Shown here in pieces: positions 1 through 10,779 of a stretch of 64,000 nt of DNA. Where the stretch lies: positions 434,001 through 498,000 of the forward strand of contig JAIUPT010000029.1 in NCBI GenBank assembly GCA_022315425.1, read 5' to 3'. The stretch comes from Pseudevernia furfuracea. Its lineage: Eukaryota > Ascomycota > Lecanoromycetes > Lecanorales > Parmeliaceae. How positions within the stretch are numbered: the first letter of the stretch is position 1; each line of letters starts with the position of its first letter. The notes beneath the pieces are model-generated. The model did not search any database and was not told the DNA's origin. It worked only from the letters and a program-made list of their open reading frames with translations. Both the position numbers and the translations under genes were made by a program.

Positions 1-439
1 GGCTGAAGCCCACCACCCCGTCGAAGGGCCCCTCGGCGCGGATGCACTCCGCGATCCGCGAGAGCCCGTTCTCGAGGCCCTCGTACACCACCTCCGTGTC
101 GCCCGTCTCCTGGCCCTGCCCGTCGCGGAGGGTGCGGTCTTTTCGCCGCCACCAGCCGTAGGCTTCGGGGGCTTCTCCTTCTTCTTCTCCTTCTTCTTCG
201 TCGGGGTGGTGGTGGTGGTTGTTGTTGCTGCTGCTGTTGCTGTTGGAGCCGGGGATGTCGGCGGGGCTCAGTCGGTGCGGGGCGGCGGGGTAGGAGAGGT
301 GGAGGGCCGGGTAGGGTTTGGCGAGGGCTTTGGCGAGGGCGCGGGTTTTGGCGCGGAAGAGGGCCGGGGTTTGGGTGTAGCCGTGGAGCATGAGGATGCG
401 GAGGGGTGGTGGCGGCGGGGCGGGAGGTGGGGGGGGCAT
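1..439 (-). CDS. FSH1-type serine hydrolase, 3' part cut by window edge
   Basis: Runs leftwards off the window. The visible N-terminal part starts with a proline-rich stretch, then ILMLHGYTQTPALFRAKT, which matches the start of the FSH (family of serine hydrolases, alpha/beta fold) proteins. It ends at the edge in GPFDGVVGFS, the front half of the nucleophile-elbow motif GFSQG. An acidic, His/Asn-rich insert (SNSNSSSNNNHHHH, then EEEGEEEGE) lies between residues about 50 and 80 and is coded by GAA/GAG-like microsatellite DNA; it is probably a flexible loop. The reading frame stays open upstream to another ATG at 610, which would add 57 basic residues and could be a targeting sequence; I prefer 439 because family members start close to the first strand. 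FSH proteins are small hydrolases, some linked to folate or polyketide genes; the substrate is unknown here. Confidence 0.75.
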   Translation of the reverse strand, partial: MPPPPPAPPPPPLRILMLHGYTQTPALFRAKTRALAKALAKPYPALHLSYPAAPHRLSPADIPGSNSNSSSNNNHHHHPDEEEGEEEGEAPEAYGWWRRKDRTLRDGQGQETGDTEVVYEGLENGLSRIAECIRAEGPFDGVVGFS

Positions 440-1028
440 GGCTGCGCTGAGGGGGGTTCCGGTGATGGGGAGGGAAGTGGGGTGGAGAGATGGAAGAGTT
501 GGGGGTGTGGGAATGGCGGAAGGGTGCGGACTGCGGAGGGGCCTCTTTTTTTTTCTTCTTTTGCCGGCACTACTGTACTCGAAGCGACGGGCTGAGACCG
601 TCGGAGCCATCTCAAGCTTGCAAAAATGTTGTCCCCTAGCCCGCGCCCCCCAGCACATATTATTCCAGGGCTGTAAGTCACCCAGCCTTATGGCTCTGAA
701 GCTGCAAGGTACACCTCGACGAGTAGAAAGGCTGTTCGATACAACAGCTTGCTATTTATTCGACTTGCAGAAGTAACTTTCAAGGCCCCTGATATTAATG
801 TACATCGTGCCCTATACTTTGACAACAGAAGTGCTGCTGCGTAAGACCAAAATCTTGTGGCTAGGTTGTAAACAATGAGGACTTGCCACCTGCTGGAATA
901 ATTGGTTTAGTGGCGCCGGGCGGTAGGAATTTATTTAGATATAACGCCCATGAATGGGGTGAGACTTTTCTCTACAAGATATACTCGCTTTTAGAGGAGA
1001 CTTGGGACAGAACGAATCGGTCCAAGTT
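440..1028. other. Intergenic: 5' side of the FSH gene and 3' side of threonine synthase
   Basis: No convincing gene. It holds the alternative upstream start of the FSH hydrolase at 610 and the shared space ahead of the threonine synthase stop codon. Confidence 0.6.
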
Positions 1029-2919
1029 CTATAAAGCCGACCTGTTGGCCTCCAACTCCTTTCTCACCTCCTCAACAATAACCCTCCTTACCGCATCCAA
1101 CCCGTCGCTCTTCTTCACATGCGTAACCCTCCTTGGTAGGTCCTCTAGTCCCACGAATTGCGGCGGTAGCACATCCTTGAAATGGAACCCCTCCTCTTCG
1201 CCCAGCGCCATCTCCACAGCACGACTGAATTTAGCAGGATGCGCCGTCGCAAGGGCTACATGATGCACGCCTTGCGCCTCTTTTGCTGATTGCAAGGCAG
1301 CGCTGATACCGATTGCGGAATGGGGATCAAGGATGTAGCCTTTATCTCCTGGCGTGCCCGGCCATTTGTATACGTTGCGGATTGTGGATATTATCTCCTG
1401 GTCCGAGACTCGCTCTGATGCGAAGTCCTTTTTTGCTGCGTCGAGGATTTCTCGATCGACGCTGAAGCCCCCTTTTATCTTAAGGTCATTCTGCCACTCC
1501 TTGACTTTCTCTCCTGCTGCTTTCCTCCTCCTATCCACGCTCAATGCGTCCTTGCTCTGCACTTCAAATGCCAAGAACCATAGCAGTCGCTCAAAATTAG
1601 AACTCACTAAGATATCCATTGCTGGACTCAATGTCTCCTTGACCCCCTCCGGATGTGCTTTCGCACCATCTTCCTCGATCCCGCCCTGTGCTTCCTTACC
1701 ATGGACGGGATGTTTCTCGTATGTCCCCGTCTGCCAGAAGCGGTGTAGAATATCGTTTTCATTTGTTGCAACAACGAGCTTCTGTATGGGCAAGCCCATA
1801 CGTTTGGCGAAGTAGCCGGCTAATATGTCACCAAAATTTCCCGTGGGCGTGACGAAGCGAATGATGTCTTTGGAAGGATCGAAGGAGGCTGAGCGGATAA
1901 GCGAGAATAATGACGCGAAGTAGTACGTTATTTGTGCGAGAATTCTGATAAAGACTTAGGATAACGTTATAGGAGTCTTTGCCGGATAATTAGACGACTT
2001 GCCTGGCAAAATTCACTGAATTTGGCGTGGTTAGATGATAGTTTGTATTCATTTGGTCATCAGCAAATAAAAGTTTAACATAATCCTATCGAGGCTCCGA
2101 TAAACAATTTTTTCGGTAGAGGGTTAGGGAAAATGTACCTGACAATCATCAAAGGTCCCCTCGATGTTCAAACAATGGACTGATAACATATTGATTAGCT
2201 CGGCTGACTGGCAGCTTCGGCACGAATTGAGCTACAGGAGCTGGACGTTTGGTATGGGAGTGCTCACCATTCGCATCAGGTACGGTTGTCATCTGGGCCT
2301 CCTGTATGGGGCTAACCTTGCCGTCTGGAAACATGATGAATAGCGAGACATCCTTCTTTCCTCTTAAGCCATATATGGCGGCTGAGCCAGTGTCACCACT
2401 CGTAGCGGTAATGACAGTCAAATGATCCCTCGCCTTTCCCACCTTGCCTTCATTCTTTCTAATGAGAAAGAATTCGAGCAGATTACCTAGGAATTGCAAC
2501 GCGACATCTTTGAACGCTAATGTCGGACCGTGAAAGAGCTCTAGCAGATAGAGCTTACGCTCGTTGTCAAGTGTTACCGTGGGAGCTATCTCCGGGACAC
2601 GGAAGGTTGAGTAAGATTTCTGTATGATATCTTTAAGCGCAGCTGGCGGGATCTCAGCTGGCGAGATATATAAGCTGAATATTTGGAACGCAAGGTCCTC
2701 GAATGATAGCTTCAGCCAGTCACGCTGCCAGTCTAATGGTAACGAGGGTATTTCTTCTGGAATGAACAGCCCGTTATCGGACGCAAGGCCTTTGAGTACG
2801 ACTTCCTCAAAGGACAGCTAGCCATTGTTAGCGTTTGTAGGCCACATGGATGGCGAACCCACGCCATAGGAGCCTCCACGCGTGCTGAGATACCTCTGCG
2901 ACGCAGAAAAAGAGGCCAT
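1029..2919 (-). CDS. THR4: Threonine synthase
   Basis: PLP enzyme converting O-phosphohomoserine to threonine in the cytosol. Five exons splice to 548 residues: 2863-2919, 2268-2817, 2139-2179, 2003-2085 and 1029-1944. Hallmarks are the N-terminal RYLSTRGG, LELFHGPTLAFKDVALQF with the PLP lysine, ATSGDTGSAAIYGLRGKKDV, NSVNFARILAQITYYF, TPTGNFGDILAGYFAKRMG, NENDILHRF and the C-terminal ILDPHSAIG and ATAHPAKF. The 45-nt first intron (2818-2862, donor GTGGGT, branch GCTAAC) removes an in-frame TAG. The fourth intron (1945-2002) has a GC donor, GCAAGT. Splice sites were chosen so that the protein follows the yeast Thr4 pattern, and the frame closes exactly. The gene looks intact and of normal family length. 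Confidence 0.95.
1945..2002 (-). other. GC-AG intron in THR4
   Basis: The donor is GCAAGT and the acceptor TATCAG, 58 nt. Using it joins NSVNFA-R to ILAQITYYF, a conserved stretch of threonine synthase. No GT donor nearby gives this join. Confidence 0.85.
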
Positions 2920-3224
2920 CGCGGATTGAAGAGACTTTGCAGCTAGAATACAGTAGCCTAAGTCTAGATGTCATACGACAGAAGAATGGATCGTGAAATC
3001 AGGTGCAACTTATGAGATCAAAAAAACTACTTTTCCTTAGAACGCTGGAGTCCTGGACAAAGTAGTAGGTCCTAGGTGCTAAAGGCGAAGCGAAAATTTC
3101 GGGGCGAGGAAGGTTTGACTTAGCCTCAATGTGGATTAGTACCACGCACATATCTCTATCACGTGATTACTAAGATTGCAAGAAACCTCACGGCAAAACT
3201 GCTGATTTTCCTCAAATCCGTAGC
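2920..3224. other. Intergenic, likely THR4 promoter
   Basis: About 300 bases between the THR4 start and the zinc-finger relic on the other strand. No gene or clear core element was recognised. Confidence 0.5.
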
Positions 3225-3872
3225 CCTGCAAAAGCGCTCGAATGGCTCTTACAGCTGGGAGACACTTCAAAGGCGTACACTCTGGCCAGCGCGCTCGACT
3301 CAAGTGCGAGTACCCACATTGTGGGAAAACATACGGCAACGGGAAAAGCGCACAGCGTCACTACGGAGAGGCGCATTTGGGTTATCGAAGCCAGTGATCG
3401 GCCGACGCAATGCACATTGCCAGGATGTGGTAAAGGATCAAGTACTACCAGCAATCTGGGAAAGCACTATCGATCTCAACACTCCGGTCCCGAGGCTCGG
3501 ATCGAATTCGAATATCCAGGTTGCAATGAAACATACTGTAGTCGAGGCCCCATGAGACGTCACTATCGGATTAGGCATTTGGATCAGCCAGCATCTCCGA
3601 CTAAACATCAAACACAATGTGAGTACCCTGGGTGTGGGAGGAAATTCAAAGGCAAGGTGAATCTACTGAGGCATTACCAAACGACGCCCTTGAGTCTCAG
3701 AATAATACGGAACCCCTCCGCTGGAGCTTCGAGGGTTAAGTGCGCGGAGCTCGAGTGCGACAATAATACATTTGCCAACAAGTACACCACGGCCAGGCAC
3801 CGTCAAAACGTCCACGGGGCGAAGAGCCTTCACACGGACATATCCCAACCAAGACCTGACAATCTCCTCTAG
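3225..3872 (+). pseudogene. Tandem C2H2 zinc-finger gene relic
   Basis: Several C2H2 finger units can be read in tandem: a finger tail ending HFKGVH, then CEYPHCGKTYG...HYGEAH, CTLPGCGKGSS...HYRSQH, FEYPGCNETYC...HYRIRH, CEYPGCGRKFKG...RHYQ and CAELECDNNTF...HRQNVH. The first two fingers lie in a different frame from the rest. The first frame ends at a TGA at 3395-3397 with no room for an intron. One finger has Phe in place of its first Cys and another lacks its second zinc-binding His. No start codon with a sensible upstream exon was found; the 5' end may follow an AG at about 3224. It is most likely a decayed member of the fungal multi-C2H2 family. The alternative is a functional gene carrying one sequencing error. 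Confidence 0.6.
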
Positions 3873-4318
3873 CCACGCTAAGCCAGCGCAATCCACATCG
3901 GCTTCCTTCCATCCAAATACATACTCACAGGCTGGTCTAAGACGTACCGCCCTCAATGGTGCAATTAGCTTCAATATTTGTGTCCAAACAAGTGTACCGA
4001 AGAAGACCCCCTATACTATACTATACTATGCTACACCTTCAAAGCAATGATATGAGCAAATTCCGTATGTAAGTAGGGGGAGGTCCCTGGATGGATGTGT
4101 ATGTAGATGCACATGTAGATGCGTCCTTTACATGCGGAGGAAAGAGCGGGTTTGGCGTTTATCTTTTTCAACAACAACAACAGACATGCATAATATCCTT
4201 CTGGCTTGGTCGAATCATGTCCGATCTCCCCAGAAGGGAGTGCGAACAAGGCCATTTTGATTATGGGATGAGTGTGTTGCTGTTTCTATGAAATGATTCG
4301 AGCGAGCGAGCGAGTACG
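3873..4318. other. Intergenic, with TATAC and GAGC short repeats
   Basis: No gene seen. There is a short CTATA-type tandem near 4011-4029 and a GAGC tandem near 4300-4312. Confidence 0.5.
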
Positions 4319-4768
4319 TCATTTTCTCGTCTGTAGTAGTTTTGGTATACAACAGAGTGTCTGGATCCGAAGTCCCTGGATCGTCCAATGACTGTATACC
4401 CTCTCGGCCACCAAAGGTATTGAATCCGAAACCCAATATCGTTCAATCATTGAAAAGCTAGCCATACGCCAGTTCCCGTTGACGTCCTGACCCTTTCCAA
4501 TCCACTCCTTCTCGAGTACCAACATGCTGCATACTTCGCACTACTGAACCGTGCTCGCTGTCGACGTGCTTTCATTGGGCCAGAGGGTGTATGACGTGGT
4601 GCCATGACCATTGGCTGTACTTGTCGTCTGGGGTTCAGCAGGCTGAGGAGGCGGGTTATACGGCTAACGGCCGGTAGAGGATACGCTGACGAATGCTGGG
4701 GCACCGTAGTGGCCTTGGCTGCCCGTGCCCGTGCCAGAGTAGCCGACGCTGGACATGGTGGTGAGGCG
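4319..4768 (-). pseudogene. Degraded ORF with two in-frame TAG stops
   Basis: Starting at an ATG in good context (CACCATG, about 4758), one frame reads MSSVGYSGTGTGSQGHYGAP, continues through a TAG into a proline-rich stretch (PYNPPPQPAEPQTT), then meets a second TAG and continues to LEKEWIGKGQDVNGNW. The frame keeps protein-like composition across both stops. The only intron that would remove the first stop is 21 nt, too short to splice. CAG to TAG changes would explain both stops and could reflect RIP. No family recognised. It could also be a chance open frame. Confidence 0.3.
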
Positions 4769-5528
4769 GTGAGGAGGATTGGCGAGTTTGAGGTTGAGGC
4801 AAAGCTGATTTAAAACGGGAGCTGGGCGGATGGGCGATGAACCAAAATGGAAGGTAGCAGAGAGCGCGAAGCTATTCTAAAATCATCGGCCCTGGAGGCC
4901 CGTCAGAAAAGCCATAGCCCATCTTTACCTGTCGCCTCACTCGTATACTGGTTGGGCGTAGCAACCCTCGTTTGTTGGGCAAAGTCCGTCCCGGCAGCCT
5001 TTTGAAATCTGCTTGCCGGCAAATGTGGTCTCGCCGGGAATACTGGTTCCTTCGGGCTGAGAATTGGAATGAAAAATCGAACTATATCAAGAGGCAGGTG
5101 CACAGGGAGGGTCGCGAGGCTGAAATTATTCTTGCTGTTATAGAGAAAGCAGAGAAGTAACACACTTTCCTGAGAACAATCACCACATGAAATTGAACGT
5201 CACTGGAAGAGCATTCGCGCTGGTCTTGGGATCGAAGTTTTCGTTGAGCACGATGTTAGAGGCTGGAGAGCAACTGCTAGGAACAGGAAGAGATTCAATA
5301 ATCGTCCGGGCTCTGTATGACACGAATAAGCACCTCCGGTCACAGTGCAGCTCCGTACACGTTGGTCCCTCGAAGTTCATCATGATTGTGATTACTGTTA
5401 GATGAGAGAGTGTGAATTAATATATCAAATGCCGAATGAGTCCCTCAGTGGCGCCAAATATAGCGAAGTTTCAATGCTAAAGGCATCGAAAAGGCATCGA
5501 AAACGAGAGGCTAGATGGACTGTCCATA
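4769..5528. other. Intergenic, no supported gene
   Basis: Only short overlapping open frames on both strands without family signatures. It lies downstream of the P450 relic. Confidence 0.5.
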
Positions 5529-7163
5529 CTAAGCCATCGCTACCTTTCTTTCCACAGTAGCCCTAACCCCTTTGCTGTCCAACTTTGGATACGCAACATG
5601 ATAATCGTGCTGAAATTCCACATCCGATTCGTCTGTCTCGAAAAGCTTCAATTCATACCGGGTCACAGCGGCGATGACCAGGAAAGGTTCTGCATGCGCT
5701 AGGTTTATCCCTACACAATTACGTCCGCCTTTATTGAATGCCATCTGAAATTTGCGTCTTGCAACACCCTCGAGGCCGAGCCACCTGTCAGGATTGAAGG
5801 TCCAAGGGTCCGGGAAGATATGCTCATCCGTGTGAACGCAGAGACTTACCATGCTCACGGGTGTGCCGGGGGGTATGGTACAGTCTCTATACTGGAGAGC
5901 CTCGTCGGGGGCAATACGGCAGACTCGTGCTGTCACGCCGAACGAGAGGCGGTTTCCCTCGGCTATGCAGGCACTAAGGTATGGCCATTGCTCAAGCTCG
6001 GTCCATGAGGCATTCTCAGGTACTTTTCGAAGTTCGGCTCGAAGTTTAGCCATGATTCCGGGATTCAAATCAGATGGAAATGAGTGATAGCCATAGACTT
6101 TGCCGTTGACTCGGTTCCTAGCGCACATGTCAGACACCAATCAAGGATTAGCGAGGAATCAGGTTGTGCATTATACCGGCCATGACAAGTAACATCCCTC
6201 CATGTTCGAGCCGTAATGAGCTTTTCCCCGACGACGGTAAGGTAGGGTTGTCACGTAACTCGAAAAAAATTGAGCGTTTCCCGCCTCTCTTCACATCATC
6301 ACCGTCTTGGAGCACCTGCTCGATGTCTTCACTGATTTTCTTGTAGGATATAAGAAAATGATAGATGGCAATAAGTGGGAACTTACGGTAGAGAATTCTT
6401 TCATGTCGAGTACTCCAGGTGGCATGATATGCTTGGCCAGCGCCATGGGTAGCATTTCTAGCGTATCCACTATCCAGGGAAAGTGTTGGTTGAACTTTAC
6501 CCCAAGTAGAAGCTCGGAGAGATGAGCTCGCAAAGTAGATGCTCGGACTGTGTCCCCCGGTAGATCACTGTCATGCCCAAAGCTGTACTGTGAGACAACA
6601 CTGGCTCCGGTAAGCTAGCTGAAAGAAAGCCTAATGTCTTGACCTACTCGTTTGCGAAAGCAAAATAAAGATCAGATAGACTGATGGGAAATTGCAAGTT
6701 CAGATGATCATCGAGACGCTTGCAAAGCAGGTCTACCCTGTTGGATATCATGCGTCCAAGACCTTGTACAGATTTCTTGCTGAAAAATGGATTCAAAGCC
6801 TCGCGTCGTTTTCGATGAAGGTCATGCTGCAGACTCCCTCCCACCGAAAGTGGCACCGGTAGCGTCCTGGTTTGATACGCAAACTTGTCCCGTCGACGGA
6901 AGGAGGCTGGGTAGATATCATCCAGGAATTCAACGTCGTTCACGTGGATCTCCCAAGGCGTAATTCGCACGATGGGACCTGCGTTAGACACATATCAGAG
7001 ATTAAGTCTTGAGGCGAGGCAAGACGGTATTGTGAATGCAAATCTTTGCTTTTCCAGACAAATTTGCCTGGCTGAATTGCATCGAAGTAGAACTCATACC
7101 ATGATGTTAAGGCAGCAAGCTTTGGGCCTGGAACATGTCTCAAAGGGCTGAGGAAAATTCTAC
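5529..7163 (-). pseudogene. Cytochrome P450 relic (frameshift, no membrane anchor)
   Basis: Five exons separated by introns at 6979-7025, 6601-6647, 6340-6386 and 6118-6176 code for most of a P450. Visible parts are the proline hinge PLRHVPGPKLAALTSWYEFY, RITPWEIHV, RDNPTLP, the I-helix AGTESTA, the ExxR helix (EGNR), FNPDRW, and the heme loop FNKGGRNCVG with its Cys ligand. It resembles the intact P450 at 35.6-37.5 kb along its whole length. Two faults are seen. No ATG or hydrophobic anchor precedes the hinge; a TGA lies just upstream. Immediately after the I-helix, near 6070, one base is missing, so the frame of THFHL does not join NPGIMAKLRAEL. A dead gene is the simplest reading; an undetected distant first exon plus one sequence error is the alternative. 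Confidence 0.75.
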
Positions 7164-7354
7164 TGATCACCGTGTAAAGCGCACACGTTCAAAAAAATTC
7201 GAAGTAAGCCATTCAAAGGAAACGCATATTATTATCATTTCATCGAACGAATCGACTTAGACGGACAAGAACTCGTCTTGTTACACCCTCCGCAAGAAAT
7301 TCTTCTCTGCTTCGTTTCCCGGTAAAAAAAAAACTCACAAATTCATATATTCGA

Positions 7355-7962
7355 TCACTCTCCCCCCTTCTCCTCACTCCCCTTCCTGCGGAACAACCTC
7401 TTCACCAGCGACCCTCCACGCTCGCCCGTCAACGTCTTCCCACTCAACCCCGATTTCAACGACGCGTCATCACCACCACTGCCCTTCTCACCAAAGCCAT
7501 GCATGGGTAGTTTCATCGAGCCGACCACACTACAAAAACCCCCATCTCGTCAGTACGTACATCACAAACAAGACTTATCCTGATGCTATGGGGGAAAAAA
7601 AACCCCCTACCTCTTCCTCCCAACCCCCTCTCCACCCTTCCCCTCCTTCTTGCCCCCTTCAACCCACTCCTTCAACCCGACTTCTGAAATCCTCGTGCCG
7701 TCAGAGTTGAACGTACGCTGCTCTGGTGGGCAGATGATGCGAGGTGTGAAGACGGAACCTTTGGGTTTCCCGAGTCAGTAATTTTCTTCTTCTTCTCCTT
7801 CTCCTTCTCCTTCTTCCTCTTTGAGATGGAAAGGGAATCAGAAGACAGGGTTTTCAGTGAGCAGAATACTCTCTCAAAGGGAGGTGTGTCTCGGAAGTCA
7901 AATTGGGGGGCATGGTTTGGGGAGACATCGCTCCGAGAAGTAGACGAACCGCAGACAGACAT
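7355..7962 (-). CDS. Unknown small protein, exon structure partly uncertain
   Basis: The 3' exon (7355-7529) and the preceding one, joined across an intron at 7530-7610, give a good continuous frame: TFNSDGTRISEVGLKEWVEG, a Lys/Gly run, then SVVGSMKLPMHGFGEKGSG and GGSLVKRLFRKGSEEKGG before TGA. The 5' exon probably starts MSVCGSSTSRSDVSPNHA and contains FDFRDTPPFER. An upstream intron should begin at GTATTC and has a good branch site (ACTGAC) near 7779, but no acceptor I tried kept the frame exactly, so the first junction is unresolved. No family recognised. The basic C-terminus suggests an intracellular protein; this is a guess. Confidence 0.45.
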
Positions 7963-8222
7963 TTCCAACGACTTGTGGAATGAATAGAGGCTGAGATTTT
8001 GTTTGAGTGGAATACTTGAATCGATTGGCACAGGATAGATGTTTGTTGATGATAATGCTAAGCACTTGAAATGTGAAAAAGGAATTAGGGGCCATCGCGC
8101 TGAACTTTTATATAGCCCAAGGAGAGGCCGAAGGATTGGCAGGATGGGACGATCAGATGCCAAGACCTGCTGCATGATTGGGTGACAAATAAGGTAGGTA
8201 AGCATAGCATACCTTAGCGACA

Positions 8223-9134
8223 CAAGGCCAGGATATGGTACCGTAGTGATACCGTAGTGCTACCGTAGTACTGACGGGACGTTACACTCTAATATACTTG
8301 CCATTTGACAGTGACAAATAATAATCGTAACAATTTATAGACGTCCCCGGTCAGTGAAACGTTCTTAAATAATAACCGTCTCATGATTAGTCAGCTGTAT
8401 CTTTCAATTAGCGTCGGAAGACCGACTCCCGCAAGTGGATTTCGCAACCCCACTTCAACATACCCCCATGGCCATGCCCCCACCGCAGTGGGCGCATATA
8501 TTAGGGGAAGTCACCCCCGCGAGAAAATTGTCTAAATCGCTCATTTTTGCAGTCAAATGTTCAAAAGCGTTGATATTTCTCGCTATTTAAGACTTCCGAG
8601 TACTCGACTTGGCAAGTTTAACAGTTATTAGCAAGCTTCACAGTTATTACGGTAGAGATTATAGAACGTATTAAAAAAAGAAACGTCTCGAGTATATAAC
8701 TGTTTAGATACTACTAAAAAAATAATACGATAATTTTTTTGAAACGTAGTATTTAAAGAACCGTTGTGTAGTTCTAAAACTAAGAAACCGTTCTAGTACC
8801 GTAGCAAGTCAAGTAACCGCCTGTAGACCGTAATCCAGAACCACATCCCTCCGCTAAGGTACATAGCCTTGCGTAGCGATATAATCCGCAAAACGGTCGG
8901 AAGACTTGCCTGTACGGAATGATCTTCAATTGAGTGATTATTTGTGCTTCTATTTTTGGGTGTTGTTACATATGATCGAAGGGATCCTTGCGTCAACAGT
9001 CAAGTGATAGTCTGTAGCTCTTACTGTGCTTCCTTCTGCTGATCTCTATTAGATGCAAATCCGATGGGCCTTCAGCGCAACACCGCCTATGCTTGCTTCC
9101 TTTTATGAGCATTTATTCCCTCTTCGATGCAAAT
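8223..9134. other. Intergenic, AT-rich, with RIP-like tract
   Basis: No gene seen. At 8238-8272 a TACCGTAGTG-like unit is repeated about three times. From about 8560 to 8800 the DNA is rich in TpA and A/T runs and full of stop codons in all frames, unlike its neighbours. Confidence 0.5.
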
Positions 9135-10779
9135 CTAATGAGCCTTTGCCGCGTTATCGCCCACAGGCTGTATACGAGCCATCATCTCTTCCTTGGTAAT
9201 CAAGTGGTCGATTCTTTCTAGAAGGCCCAAAAGACTCTTCATGCTCCCGCTCCATTCGTTCAAAATTTCATCTGCATCCCGGACTTTGGCAAATGAAACG
9301 ACTCTCGCAGGCCTGTCGATTTTTGCATAGACCGTCTTGGCGGTCACCAGTTGACTGATATAGCTTTCTGTCTCTTCCTCATCCAAATCGAGCAATTGAG
9401 TGAGTCGATGCATCTGTATGCGAGTGTAGTATTTCGCTATGACACGGACATTGTGTTCGATGACCCGCTTGCGTAGATCTTGCCAGCGGGTATGGGCTTT
9501 CGGATCTTCCTGATCTGAGGATGCGGACAAAGCGGAGAAGACGTCAGTAGAGCAAAGGTGGGCGCCAAAACGTTCGGAAACGATGGGCCAGCGCATGAGT
9601 TCAGGGATGGTGAAGGTTTTGAGGAGTTGTTGCTCGTCAGGGACCAGGGAGTTACGGGTGTCGGAGTTGATGCGATGGAGAAGGTCGGACTGCTCGTTGT
9701 CGTGAGGAGCGAGGAGAATGTAATAGATGACCCTTTGAAGTACCTAGAAGTTGTTAGACGTAGAAATACGAAGGAGTGCGCAATAGGCTGGCTTACTGCA
9801 TGCAGCTGTTCTGGATTCTCTTCAACGGACTCTGTATCTAGAACCTGCCGGTAGTGCTTGCACGCATCCAAATATTTGTCCTCTTGCTTTGCCAGCGTGA
9901 TCTGCTGCTCGTAATACCGTAGCTTTAGATCTGTAACATCGTCCTCCTTCTCAAGTGGTGGGTCGTCCATACTCCGGTTCTTCTCTTTTTCTTCCCGCTC
10001 TTTCTTGTCCTTCTCGATCTGCTCTGGCGTCTTCTTTGGTTTTCGAGCGAAGAACTTAGTGCTAATCTTCCGACTCAGGATACCTGCTTGGGTCCAGTCC
10101 GCCTTTTCTATGCACAACGCCACTTGCTCGAGAATGAACTCTGTTTTTTCTCTCCGTTCCATCGATCCGAAAGTCTCAACTTGTAACTCACATAAAATGT
10201 CTGCCGCCGCGTTGAGGTCGCCCTGTTCCTTCTTCATGTCGGATAGAATGCGGGTGACACGTGCTCGCTCAACTTCGACGAATATCTAGGAAATCATGTT
10301 AGACCTATGTATACGGAGATTTCTAGCCGTCTATCAGGTCGTACCTTGCCCTCAGTGACCGTTCGTAGCGTCTCGATCAGCGCCAGCTTCTTCTCGGCAT
10401 CCGGCGCTTCATCTATAAATGACATGGCAACCTGTACCATCTTGGTGGTGGCCTGCTTGAGCTGGCCATGCTTCTTCGAGAGCAACAGAATCTGTTCGTT
10501 TAATAGACCCCAGTCTCCAGAGTCTTTCGATATCGTGATTATAGCGACTAGCAGTCTTGATGTCGAGGCAAGGTCTGACGCCTATTTCCGATAGGGCTCA
10601 GCAAGGAATGTAATGATATCCTGAAGGTCTCTCACCTGTCGAGTGTGCTTCTCGAGCGCAGAAAGCTTTTCGAGCGCTGCTTGGACATTGTCTTTCGCAA
10701 GCTCCTCAGCCTCAGGTAATTGCTTGTCAACTTCTTTAGTGTAATCCTTTTCGGGCTTGAAAAGCTGTCCCTCCGCCAT
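9135..10779 (-). CDS. RPN5: 26S proteasome regulatory subunit Rpn5
   Basis: Lid subunit of the 19S regulatory particle (PSMD12 in animals). Four exons, with introns at 10582-10635, 10286-10344 and 9744-9796, splice to 492 residues with the frame closing exactly. N-terminal helices are followed by QILLLSKKHGQLKQATTKMV, VERARVTRILSDMKKEQGD, LQVETFGSMERREKTEFILE, and LKLRYYEQQITLAKQEDKYL. The C-terminal part holds the PCI domain, ending in a winged-helix region (YYTRIQMHRLTQLLDLDEEE and VYAKIDRPARVVSF). A charged insert (KDKKEREEKEKNR) sits in the middle, as in fungal relatives. Length is normal for Rpn5. Start is the only ATG ahead of the first exon. Confidence 0.95.

Noticed and set aside
268..681. 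137-residue Pro/Ser-rich minus-strand frame
   Set aside because: It is the wrong frame of the FSH hydrolase gene; its content comes from the C-rich coding DNA.
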